A stretch of DNA of 64,000 nucleotides from Firm-04 sp946413695 (GTDB lineage Bacteria > Bacillota > Clostridia > Oscillospirales > Ruminococcaceae): contig CAMKLV010000003.1 of NCBI GenBank assembly GCA_946413695.1, positions 35,535 to 99,534 of the forward strand, given 5' to 3'. Every line of letters starts with the position of its first letter. Position 1 is the first letter of the stretch. Shown here piece after piece: positions 26,094 to 34,900 of this stretch. The notes beneath the pieces were generated by a model. That model saw nothing but the letters and a program-made list of their open reading frames with translations, was not told the origin of the DNA and did not search any database. Both the position numbers and the translations under genes were made by a program.

Positions 26094-26927
26094 ATGAAAA
26101 AGCGCGTATTTGCATGCATCATGCTCGCCGTGCTGCTGACCGGCTGCGGCGCGGATCCGCTCAGTTCGCGTGCTGACCATGTACCGCCGGAGAGCAGCGG
26201 CGCGGAGGCTCCGCTCGCGGCAGGCACAATGCCGCCGCCGGAGCAGATTGAGGGCATCACGCTTAAAGCAGAGCCGTTTGCATATCCGTTTGATGTCAGC
26301 AGAATCACGCTGCTTGCAACCAATGATACAGACACGGATTTCTGTCTGCCGGAGACCTTTACGCTGTGGAATATCAATGAGATTGATTGTGAGTACGTCA
26401 CCGACTATGTGCCCTACAAAGAGGGCGGCGATTACTTCAACGAGACCGCGCAGATCATTCCGGCACATGAATCGGCGGAGGTGATACTCGATCTTGCCGC
26501 GCACTATGATCTGCCGCTGGAGCAGGAGGCTTCCGATTCGCTCTTTCGCGTGTCGATCGGCGGTCTCAGCGCGGATTTCACGCTCTCGCCCGAAGCGCCG
26601 GAGCCGGAACCGAAGGCGGAGATTCAGTTTGAAACAGAGCAGGAAAGCTATCCTGCCGGTACGGAGGAAATCACCGTGCGCATCACGAACACCGGCACGG
26701 AGAATTTCACTTTCAACAATGCACTGTTCCGCATCGAGCAGTTTTTTGAGGGCTCTGTCGCCGTGACCGCATACGAGGATCAGGTGACGGAGATCGGACG
26801 GACACTCGCGCCCGGTGAAAGCATTATGTGGCCGCTGCGGCTCGCTGAGTTTCACAATCTGAAACTGGAGTCCGGTGAATATGCCGTGTATCTGGAAGGG
26901 AACGAGGCGCGCTTTACGGTGAACTGA
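26094..26927 (+). CDS. Lipoprotein with two immunoglobulin-like domains
   Basis: 277 residues, lipobox LLTGC near Cys 19. Two beta-rich domains follow (about 55-165 and 175-277) resembling the bacterial Ig-like domains that begin with GITLKAEPFAYP-like or EQESYPAGTEEITVRITNTG and end with an L-x-x-GEYAVYLEG-type strand. Start: the ATG at 26094 with GAGAGG at 26080-26085, in place of the in-frame GTG at 26085. It precedes the serpin genes. The function is unknown; surface exposure is likely. Confidence 0.68.
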   Translation: MKKRVFACIMLAVLLTGCGADPLSSRADHVPPESSGAEAPLAAGTMPPPEQIEGITLKAEPFAYPFDVSRITLLATNDTDTDFCLPETFTLWNINEIDCEYVTDYVPYKEGGDYFNETAQIIPAHESAEVILDLAAHYDLPLEQEASDSLFRVSIGGLSADFTLSPEAPEPEPKAEIQFETEQESYPAGTEEITVRITNTGTENFTFNNALFRIEQFFEGSVAVTAYEDQVTEIGRTLAPGESIMWPLRLAEFHNLKLESGEYAVYLEGNEARFTVN

Positions 26928-26939
26928 GGAGGAATCATC

Positions 26940-28160
26940 ATGAAACAACAATTTACAGCAATTCTGGCTTCCTGTTTGCTGCTCGGCATCCTGACCGGAT
27001 GTGGTGATCCGGTACAGCAGCAGGCGGCAGAAGTCATTAAGGCAAAGCCTGCACCTGTTTCCGAAGCGGCAGAGGCGCAGACCGCGTTTGCGCTGAATCT
27101 TGTGCAGCAGGCGTTTCAGAGTGAGCCGCAGCAGAATGTGCTGCTCTCGCCCTATTCCGCGATGCAGGCGCTCGCCATGGCAGCAAACGGCGCTGCCAAT
27201 CAGACGCGCACCGAAATGGAGCAGGCACTCGGCGGCATTCCGCTGGATTCGCTCAATGCTTCGCTGAGAGATCTGCGCAAAACACTGACGGAATCTAAGA
27301 AAGCCACATTTCAATCTGCAAATGCCGTCTGGGTGAATGACCCTGACCGGAAGATTGTGCTGAATCAGAATTTTGAACAGATGGTCACGAACGGTTACAA
27401 TGCAAAGATTTCAGCCGGTGCCTTCGATGACGCAGCGCGGAATGATATCAATGCATGGTGTCGGGAGAACACCGGCGGCATGATTCCGGAATTCCTGAAC
27501 ACTGCCATTTCGCCGGAAACTGCAATGATTCTGCTCAATGCCGCATACTTCGACGGCAAATGGGAGGAGGCGTTTGCAGACGTCAGAAGCGGATATGATT
27601 TTACCTGCGCCGACCGCCAAGTGCAGTCTGTCACCATGATGATCAATGAGGAAAAATATTATCTGGAAGGCGAGGGCATCAAGGGCTTTGTCAAATACTA
27701 TCAGGGCGGCGACTTTGCCTTTGCTGCGATTCTGCCCGATGCTGACTTGCAGTCCTATCTTTCTTCGCTGACGGCGGAGAATCTGCGCGCGCTGCTGCTG
27801 CATGTCAAAACTGCGAGCACGCCGTTTTTAGTTGTCCTGCCGCAGTTCAAACTCGATTGCAGCACCGATCTTGCACCGCTGCTCAAAAATATGGGCATGG
27901 CGTCAGCATTCGATCAGAGCGCTGCGGATTTCTCCGGTATGCTGGAAAATGATACACCGCTCTGGATCAGCAAGGTGCAGCAGCGCGTCTATATTGATGT
28001 CAACCGGAAAGGCACGGCTGCCGCAGCCGCAACAGAGGTAGAAGTGGAAAGCTGTGAACCCAGAGAGATCGTCTTTGACCGCCCGTTCCTCTACATGATT
28101 ATTGAGACGAAAAATATGACGCCGCTTTATGCAGGCGTTCTCAATGAAGTACCGCAATAA
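26940..28160 (+). CDS. Serpin-family lipoprotein 1
   Basis: Serine protease inhibitor of the serpin fold, anchored to the outer face of the membrane by a lipobox (ILTGC, about Cys 21). Typical serpin features are ENVLLSPYSAMQAL-like (QNVLLSPYSAMQALAMAANG), NAAYFDGKWEEAF, a hinge RKGTAAAAATEVE rich in small residues as in inhibitory serpins, and the C-terminal FDRPFLYMIIE. Counting from the hinge Gly as P15, the scissile position would fall around Ser-Cys in the VESCEPRE loop; this is an estimate. It is the first of four serpin genes in the operon. Confidence 0.93.
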   Translation: MKQQFTAILASCLLLGILTGCGDPVQQQAAEVIKAKPAPVSEAAEAQTAFALNLVQQAFQSEPQQNVLLSPYSAMQALAMAANGAANQTRTEMEQALGGIPLDSLNASLRDLRKTLTESKKATFQSANAVWVNDPDRKIVLNQNFEQMVTNGYNAKISAGAFDDAARNDINAWCRENTGGMIPEFLNTAISPETAMILLNAAYFDGKWEEAFADVRSGYDFTCADRQVQSVTMMINEEKYYLEGEGIKGFVKYYQGGDFAFAAILPDADLQSYLSSLTAENLRALLLHVKTASTPFLVVLPQFKLDCSTDLAPLLKNMGMASAFDQSAADFSGMLENDTPLWISKVQQRVYIDVNRKGTAAAAATEVEVESCEPREIVFDRPFLYMIIETKNMTPLYAGVLNEVPQ

Positions 28161-28180
28161 CATCAAAGGAGTATACATAT

Positions 28181-29455
28181 ATGAAAACCAACAGAGTTTT
28201 CGCATCCGTATTTGCCTCTATGCTGCTTTGCAGCGCACTGACCGCATGCGGCAATATCCAGACTGAACAGCCTGCGGTACAGGCTGCCGATCCGACTGCT
28301 GAGATTGCGCCGCAGCAGGTTTCCGGCAAGGATCCGGATGAAACCTTTATCAATGCGCAGACCGGCTTTGCGCTCAATCTCCTGCGCGAAACCGCCGGGG
28401 CAGAAGCAGGAAAAAATATCCTGATCTCGCCGGAATCGGTGATGCAGGCGCTCGCCATGACCGCAAACGGCGCTGCAAATCAGACGCTTTCCGAAATGGA
28501 GCAGGCGCTCGGCGGCATTCCCGTCAATACGCTGAATGAATATCTCTATACGCAGAGAACCGCCATTCCGGAGAACGAAAACTGCAGCTTCAAAATGGCA
28601 AATTCGATCTGGGTGCGTGATGATGCGGACAGAATCAAGCTCGATCCGGCATTCCTGCAGAAGAATGCGAACTACTACGCGTCGAATGCGTTTCTTGCAC
28701 CGTTTGACGAATCCACACGCCTTGATATCAACAACTGGTGCAGCGAACGGACAAACAACATGATCCCCGAAATGCTCACCGAACCCATCTCGCCCGATAC
28801 CGTGATGTATCTCGTCAACGCGGTTTGCTTTGAGGCGAAGTGGGAAAAGGTCTATGAGGAGGAGCCTGCGCCGCAGGAGTTCCATGCGGCAAACGGTACC
28901 GCGCAGACCGCAAAGATGATGTATTCCGAGGAGCAGACCTATCTTTCCGATGCGCACGCGACCGGATTCCTGAAAAACTATCAGGGCGGAAAATACGCAT
29001 TTGCGGCGATTCTCCCCGAGGAGGGCATGACGCCGGAGCAGTATCTCGCGGATTTGCAGCCCGAGGCGCTCCATGCCATGCTTGCAAACGCGGAGCAGGC
29101 AGCCGTGCAGGCAGCTCTGCCGCAGTTCAGCTATGACTATAAAAATGAGCTTTCCGGTGTGCTGAGCAGCATGGGCATGACATCCGCCTTTGATGAGACC
29201 GCGGATTTCTCCGGCATGACCGGCTCGGAGAATCAGCTTTTCATCAATCGCGTGCTGCATAAAACACATATCGACGTGGATACCGAGGGTACAAAGGCGG
29301 CGGCTGTCACCGCAGTCGAAGTGAACGATGAATGTGCTGCCGAGACGCCGGTTGATCTGAAATATGTCATCCTCGACCGCCCGTTTGTCTACCTGATCGT
29401 CGATACCGAGACGATGCTGCCGGTCTTCTCCGGTGTGCTCAATGAGATCCCCTGA
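28181..29455 (+). CDS. Serpin-family lipoprotein 2
   Basis: 424 residues, lipobox ALTAC (about Cys 23). Clearly a serpin: NILISPESVMQALAMTANG, the NAVCFEAKWEKVYE segment, GKYAFAAILPEEGMTP, hinge TEGTKAAAVTAVE and ILDRPFVYLIVD. The reactive loop after the hinge is longer and acidic (VNDECAAETPVDLKY), different from that of serpin 1, so a different protease target is expected. Inhibitory hinge residues (Thr, then Ala-rich) are kept. Confidence 0.93.
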   Translation: MKTNRVFASVFASMLLCSALTACGNIQTEQPAVQAADPTAEIAPQQVSGKDPDETFINAQTGFALNLLRETAGAEAGKNILISPESVMQALAMTANGAANQTLSEMEQALGGIPVNTLNEYLYTQRTAIPENENCSFKMANSIWVRDDADRIKLDPAFLQKNANYYASNAFLAPFDESTRLDINNWCSERTNNMIPEMLTEPISPDTVMYLVNAVCFEAKWEKVYEEEPAPQEFHAANGTAQTAKMMYSEEQTYLSDAHATGFLKNYQGGKYAFAAILPEEGMTPEQYLADLQPEALHAMLANAEQAAVQAALPQFSYDYKNELSGVLSSMGMTSAFDETADFSGMTGSENQLFINRVLHKTHIDVDTEGTKAAAVTAVEVNDECAAETPVDLKYVILDRPFVYLIVDTETMLPVFSGVLNEIP

Positions 29456-29479
29456 ATCAAAACGAAGGAGCCTTGATCC

Positions 29480-30580
29480 ATGAAAATACGCTGTCTGGCT
29501 GCCGCGCTTTCTGCGGCGATCCTGATGACTGCCTGCGGAACCTCCGCTGAACTGACAAAGAATGTAAAGCCGCTTGATATCGCGCCGGTTGACTGCACGC
29601 CGGAATTCCGCGATGCACAGATGCAGTTTACCGTCTCACTGCTGCAAAAGTCGGCGGAGCAGAAAGACGGGAATCTGCTGCTCTCGCCCTATCTTGCGGC
29701 GTCGCAGTGGCTGACCGCTGCGGATGAAAGCATTACGGCGCCGGATATTTTCGGCGGCATGGCGCGCGCAGAGCTCAACGGCAGCATGGTCAAGTGGCGC
29801 GGGACGCTGGCGGTGCTGCAGAAAGCACAGTCGCTCTGGATTGCGCCGGAGCAGCGCAGCAGCCTGAAACCGGATTATCTTCGCTTCTGTCTCGGGCTGA
29901 GCGGGACGCAGGTCTTTGCAGCAGAGCGGACACCGGCGGCGCTGAATCAATGGGTTTCGGAGGCGACAGGCGGTGCCGTGAGTGAAATCACCGCACCGCA
30001 GAATGCAGATGCCGCCATGCTCGGCGCGCTCTCCTATGCGCTGACATGGAGCAGTCCCTACGGCGACAATGAAATCCGGAATGTGCTGTTCTACAATGCG
30101 GACGGCAGTCAGAAATCCGCGCCGTTCCTCTGCAAGGATGCGGACAGCGTGATGTATCTGGAGGATGAAGCCGTCACCGGCATGCGCAAGGACTGCGACG
30201 GCAATCAGCTTGCATTTGTTGCGGTGATGCCGAAAAGCGGCACGGTCGATTCGCTGCTGCAGAATCTGACGGCGGAGCAGCTCTCCGATTACATCAGCTT
30301 CGGCGTGCAGCAGACCATGCGGACACAGTTCCCGCAGTTCAATGCAGATGATACGCAGGATATCGCGGCGCTGCTGCCGGAGACCGGCTGCGGCACGATC
30401 ATCCAGCATGTCAGCACGGAGATCGGCAAGGGCACGCAGAAGGCGACATTCTCTATGCAGCTCGGGGATGATGAATCATCCAAAACAGAGCTCGTGTTCG
30501 ATCATCCCTTTGCCTTTTTTGTGGTGGACCGGTATTACGGTCTGCCGCTGATCGCGGGCACGGTCGAGCAGCTTTCGTAA
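29480..30580 (+). CDS. Divergent serpin-like lipoprotein 3
   Basis: 366 residues, lipobox MTAC (about Cys 18). It aligns by eye with its neighbours (NLLLSPYLAASQWL, FAVVMPKSG-like FVAVMPKSG, C-terminal VFDHPFAFFVVDR), but the N-terminal helices are shorter, the usual NxxANG part is lost, and the hinge is GKGTQKATFSMQL with Lys and Phe in place of the small residues required for rapid loop insertion. It is therefore probably a non-inhibitory or slow serpin, or a paralogue decaying in function. The reading frame is intact. Confidence 0.82.
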   Translation: MKIRCLAAALSAAILMTACGTSAELTKNVKPLDIAPVDCTPEFRDAQMQFTVSLLQKSAEQKDGNLLLSPYLAASQWLTAADESITAPDIFGGMARAELNGSMVKWRGTLAVLQKAQSLWIAPEQRSSLKPDYLRFCLGLSGTQVFAAERTPAALNQWVSEATGGAVSEITAPQNADAAMLGALSYALTWSSPYGDNEIRNVLFYNADGSQKSAPFLCKDADSVMYLEDEAVTGMRKDCDGNQLAFVAVMPKSGTVDSLLQNLTAEQLSDYISFGVQQTMRTQFPQFNADDTQDIAALLPETGCGTIIQHVSTEIGKGTQKATFSMQLGDDESSKTELVFDHPFAFFVVDRYYGLPLIAGTVEQLS

Positions 30581-30595
30581 TGTGAGGCGGATATC

Positions 30596-31837
30596 ATGAG
30601 AAAACAGAAATACAGCGCGCTGTTGCTCTCTGCACTGCTGCTGACAGGCTGCGGTGCGGCAAAGAGTCCGGCGCAGACACCGGCGATCCCCGCTGCGGAC
30701 ATGATGCAGCTGGATGCAGAGGGCAAAGAAGCGGATGCCGGATTCTCGATGGCGCAGTACCGGTTTGCACTGGAGCTTCTGCGGAATGTGCAGCGTGCAA
30801 AGGGGCAGACAAATGTCATGGTCTCGCCCTATTCCGTGATGCAGGCGCTCTCTATGACCGCAAACGGGGCCGCCAATCAGACGCGCACGGAAATGGAGCA
30901 GGTGCTCGGGAACGGCATTTCTGTCAACGATCTGAACAAGTATCTCTATACATGGCGCACGGAGCAGCCGGAAAGCGATGCGTGCAGACTCCATACGGCA
31001 AACGGCATCTGGATCAACCGTGAGGTTGCGCAGATCAATAATCTCTTTGCAGAGCAGGTGCGCAATTTCTATGCGGCTGAAATCCGGAAGCGTGCGTTCG
31101 ATCAGAAAACGCTCAGGGAGATCAACGGCTTTGTCAAAAAGGAAACAGACGGCATGATCCCTGATATCCTCAAGCAGCTTGAACCGGATGCGACGGCGGT
31201 GCTTGTCAACGCGGTCGGCTTTGAGAGCAGGTGGGCGGTTCCCTATGAGAAGGACAAGGTTTGCGACGGCATCTTCCGGAATGCGGACGGCAGTGAATCA
31301 ACCGTGCAGATGATGACCGGCTCGGAATCCGATTATCTGGAATCGGAGGGTGCGGTCGGATTTCTGCGTGATTATGACGGACAGTATGCGTTTGCGGGCA
31401 TTCTGCCGCCGGAGGATGTCTCCGTGCAGGCATGGCTCGATGCGCAGACGCCTGAGGATCTGATTGCGATGGTGGCAGGGCGCACGGATACTTCCGTCAC
31501 ATCGGTCATGCCGGCATTCACGGCGGATACCGATGTGCAGCTTGAGCAGATTCTGCCGGAAATGGGCATGCAGTCGGCGTTCAGCGGTGCGGCGGATTTC
31601 TCCTGCCTTTCCGATACGTCCATGAAGATCGACGAGGTCATTCACAAGACACATATCGAGGTCGATGAAAAGGGCACAAAGGCTGCTGCAGCGACCGCCG
31701 TCATCATGCAGAAGAATGAAGCAGAGATGATCGGCACGGAGAAAACCGTCCGGCTCGACCGCCCGTTTGTGTATATGATCCTTGATATGAACAATGAGCT
31801 GCCTGTCTTTATCGGGACCGTGCAGACGCTTGCATAA
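30596..31837 (+). CDS. Serpin-family lipoprotein 4
   Basis: 413 residues, lipobox LLTGC (about Cys 18). Serpin motifs: NVMVSPYSVMQALSMTANG, NAVGFESRWAVPYE, YAFAGILPPED, hinge EKGTKAAAATAVI (a near-ideal inhibitory hinge) and LDRPFVYMILD. The loop beyond the hinge (MQKNEAEMIGTEK) differs from those of the other copies. Last gene of the operon, followed after 17 bp by a strong terminator. Confidence 0.93.
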   Translation: MRKQKYSALLLSALLLTGCGAAKSPAQTPAIPAADMMQLDAEGKEADAGFSMAQYRFALELLRNVQRAKGQTNVMVSPYSVMQALSMTANGAANQTRTEMEQVLGNGISVNDLNKYLYTWRTEQPESDACRLHTANGIWINREVAQINNLFAEQVRNFYAAEIRKRAFDQKTLREINGFVKKETDGMIPDILKQLEPDATAVLVNAVGFESRWAVPYEKDKVCDGIFRNADGSESTVQMMTGSESDYLESEGAVGFLRDYDGQYAFAGILPPEDVSVQAWLDAQTPEDLIAMVAGRTDTSVTSVMPAFTADTDVQLEQILPEMGMQSAFSGAADFSCLSDTSMKIDEVIHKTHIEVDEKGTKAAAATAVIMQKNEAEMIGTEKTVRLDRPFVYMILDMNNELPVFIGTVQTLA

Positions 31838-31853
31838 GCCGATACATTGCGCA

Positions 31854-31893
31854 GAAAGCCGCTCCGGTCATGTTGAACCGGAGCGGCTTTTTC
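31854..31893. terminator. Bidirectional terminator between serpin operon and subtilisin gene
   Basis: AAAGCCGCTCCGGT and ACCGGAGCGGCTTTTT form a 14-bp stem; T-runs on both strands serve two convergent genes. Confidence 0.92.
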
Positions 31894-31907
31894 TGTTTGT
31901 ATGCATT

Positions 31908-34900
31908 TCAGAGTGTGATGAGCTTGACAATTGCCTGCAGCAGGCTGAATACATCGTCATGGGTGAGTGTGAGGTTATGATCACAATCGGCGTTTGCCTT
32001 GCCCTCAGCGGAGATGACCGCAGTCCGGTCCTCTGCAAGCAGGCGCGCAAGCAGCACGGCATCCGAGACATCCACGGAGCCGTCACAGTTGACATCGCCG
32101 CGCTTCGACAGCACAGGGGTGAGGCTGCCTGTTACGGGGTCTGCCAGATACTGCGCGATGAGATCCGATTGGATTGTCTGCACGATCACCAGCACCTGCC
32201 TGTCACTCCGCAGGATCGGGATGGCATCCATGGCATTTGTTTCGTCTCTGCCGCATGCTTCTGCTGCCAGATCGCAAAGCTCCCGCAGCGTAAAGGCGGC
32301 ATTCTGCGGCATTTTCAGCGGCTTTAACAGATTGCCCTGATTGCCGTTCTGATCGGTGACATCCAGCGTGAACGGATCAATCGTCAGCACAAATGTATAG
32401 TAGTAGTCGCCGGTGTAGCGCCTCTTGTAAATATACTTTCCGTTGTCGGGATTGTAATCCATGCGCTGATCCTGCGGCAGGCTGAGTCCGCTGTATGCAT
32501 TGATATATGCTGTTGCCAGATCGCAGATTTCATCCGTCGGACGGAGCACTGCGAGCTTTTCAGAATCATCTGTGATCAGTTCCAGCTCCCATTTGTAAAG
32601 AACGGAGTCCGGCGCAAAGCTGATGACGGGTTTTCCGGTTGTCAGATCGCGCGTGACACTGCCGTGCTGCGTTTTGTTGAGATACTCCATCGTGAAGCTG
32701 CCGTTTTCGTCGAGTGTATAGGTGAACGGCGTATCATTGAAGCCGAGTTCCGCGGTGGTTCCGGGGTTGACAATCGTACCGGTTTTGCCGTCTTTGTTGA
32801 ACAGCAGCAGGGCATCAGAGTGATTGATATAATAAAGACCTGCCGGAATCTCCGTGAGATACTGCTGGAGCAGTTCGACATTACGGTGTTCGACATCCGT
32901 ATTTCCTTTTTCGTCGCGCTGCCTGTAGAGAATAGCGGTTCCCTGACCGTCGAAGATGCTGACATCGTATCGCTCTGAAAGTTGCAGACCGGATTCGGTT
33001 TCATATTCCAGCAGGAATGAGAGTTCGCCGCGGAGAATGCCTGCATCTTTCAGGGCAGGAAGGGGTGTGTTCTGCGTTTTCGAGCCTTCTTTTTTGGCTG
33101 CCTCGATCAGCTGATTCGCGGGAATAAACTTCCTGCCTTCATATTGCATCTGCAGAATCTTCGAGGAGACGAGTTCCGCATATGTCTTGCTGTCCGTATC
33201 TTCCAGCTGATAGTTGGTGTCAGCATATGCACGGACGCTGCAGTGTTTTGTTTCGCTGCCGGAGACAAGCGTCAGGTCGCTGCCCTTTGCTGTATAGGTA
33301 TAGGTTGTCTCGGAGCCGTCCCAGAAGCTTGTGAATGTGATATCCTTTTCGCCGATCACATAGATGCCGTTTTTCTCATCGACCCAGCAGCCGGTTTTGC
33401 GGACAAGCTCCTCTGCGGCGTTGTCATCAGAGCGGATTTCGGCAAAGTTATAAGCCTCGTCCAGAACGGTGAAGGAATAGTTTTTCAGATCGGTGATATC
33501 ATACTTCACGTTCCAGACGCCCTTCTGATCGGGTTCCGGTGCGAGCACATCCGCAAAGTTGTAATACTGCCCCTCCTCGCGATTTGCGATATCCGAATAC
33601 TTGCGGAGCACATAGGGAAGCGTGCCGATGTTTTCATATTCTTTTCCTGTAAGCACGGTTCCGCTGCCGTTTGAATAGGCAAAGAGGATATTTGCAAAAT
33701 TCACCTGTTCGATCAGCTGCTGCTTGCCGCCCGGCTGATAGACACCGGCCTGACCGCCGGCGCCGCTGCCGACCACCGCAAGACCCTGCAGCTTTCCGTT
33801 ATCGGATGCCGTGATCACCAGATAGGTTCTGCCTTTTTCCTCTGTGATTTTATGCGTGACCTTCGGCGCCTGTCTGTCGATGTGAACCGTCTCGCTGAAT
33901 ACCTGCGGATGCTCCTCGGAGCCGGGATATGCGATCCATCTTTTTGTTGTGTATTTGTAATCGCCTTCCTCCAGCTCATTGAACGGGATGTCGAAGGCTT
34001 CGCCGGATTTCTGCTGATAGAGAACTGTTCCGTCTGCAGCATCCAGCTCGTGTGAAGATTTGTATGTTCCGCGTCTGAGGCTGCTGAAATAGGTGCCGGT
34101 GATGCAGTCGGCGATGCTGTCTTTGTTCGGGGAGATCCAGCACTCCTCCGGAATGGCGTTCAGCTGTGCCCGTTCTTCCTCTGTTCCGTAGGTTTCGACA
34201 AGGAAAAAGCCTGTTTTCTCGTCGATTTTTTTGAGCTCGTCGATCGGCGCATGTGCAAGAATCTGTTTGTAGATCAGTCCTTTTTGAATCAGGGAGGACG
34301 GAACGGCATCCGTATTGACGCCGAGCTGGATCAGGACGCTGTCCATTTCCGGATCAAAGATCGGGAGCTGTGCCCAGTCGCCGTGGTAGCCGAGCAGCGG
34401 GATCGAGATATCCGCGCTGTTCTCCGCACCGGAGAGCAGCACATAGCCTTCTGTAAAGAAGCCGTATTTGAACAGCTTTTCCAGATCGCGGCACTGTGCA
34501 GCATCCAGCGTGACGCTGATTTTGATGGTTCTGCTTTCTCCTGCGGCAACTGTGACCGGACCGCTGAAATCCGTTGTGCACTTGAGCTTCTGCTGACCGC
34601 CGGTTCTGTCGCAGTTCAGCTCGTTGTCATAGTAGGTGCCGTCGGTTGTCAGGCAGACATCCGCCTGTTTGAAGGTCACATCCTCGCTGCCGGAATTGGT
34701 CAGCGTGACATGGAAGCTGAAGCTGTCGCCGAGCTTGTCAAACAGATTGATCTTTGCATCGCCGGTTTCGCCGCTCATCAGCACCTTTGCGTTCAGTGCC
34801 CTGTCCAGCGCAACCAGACCGGCGCCCTGCCGTCTCGGTGTGACAAATACGCCGTTCTCCTGATAGGGGACTGCGGTGTTCATCATCAGGCGGCGGAGAT

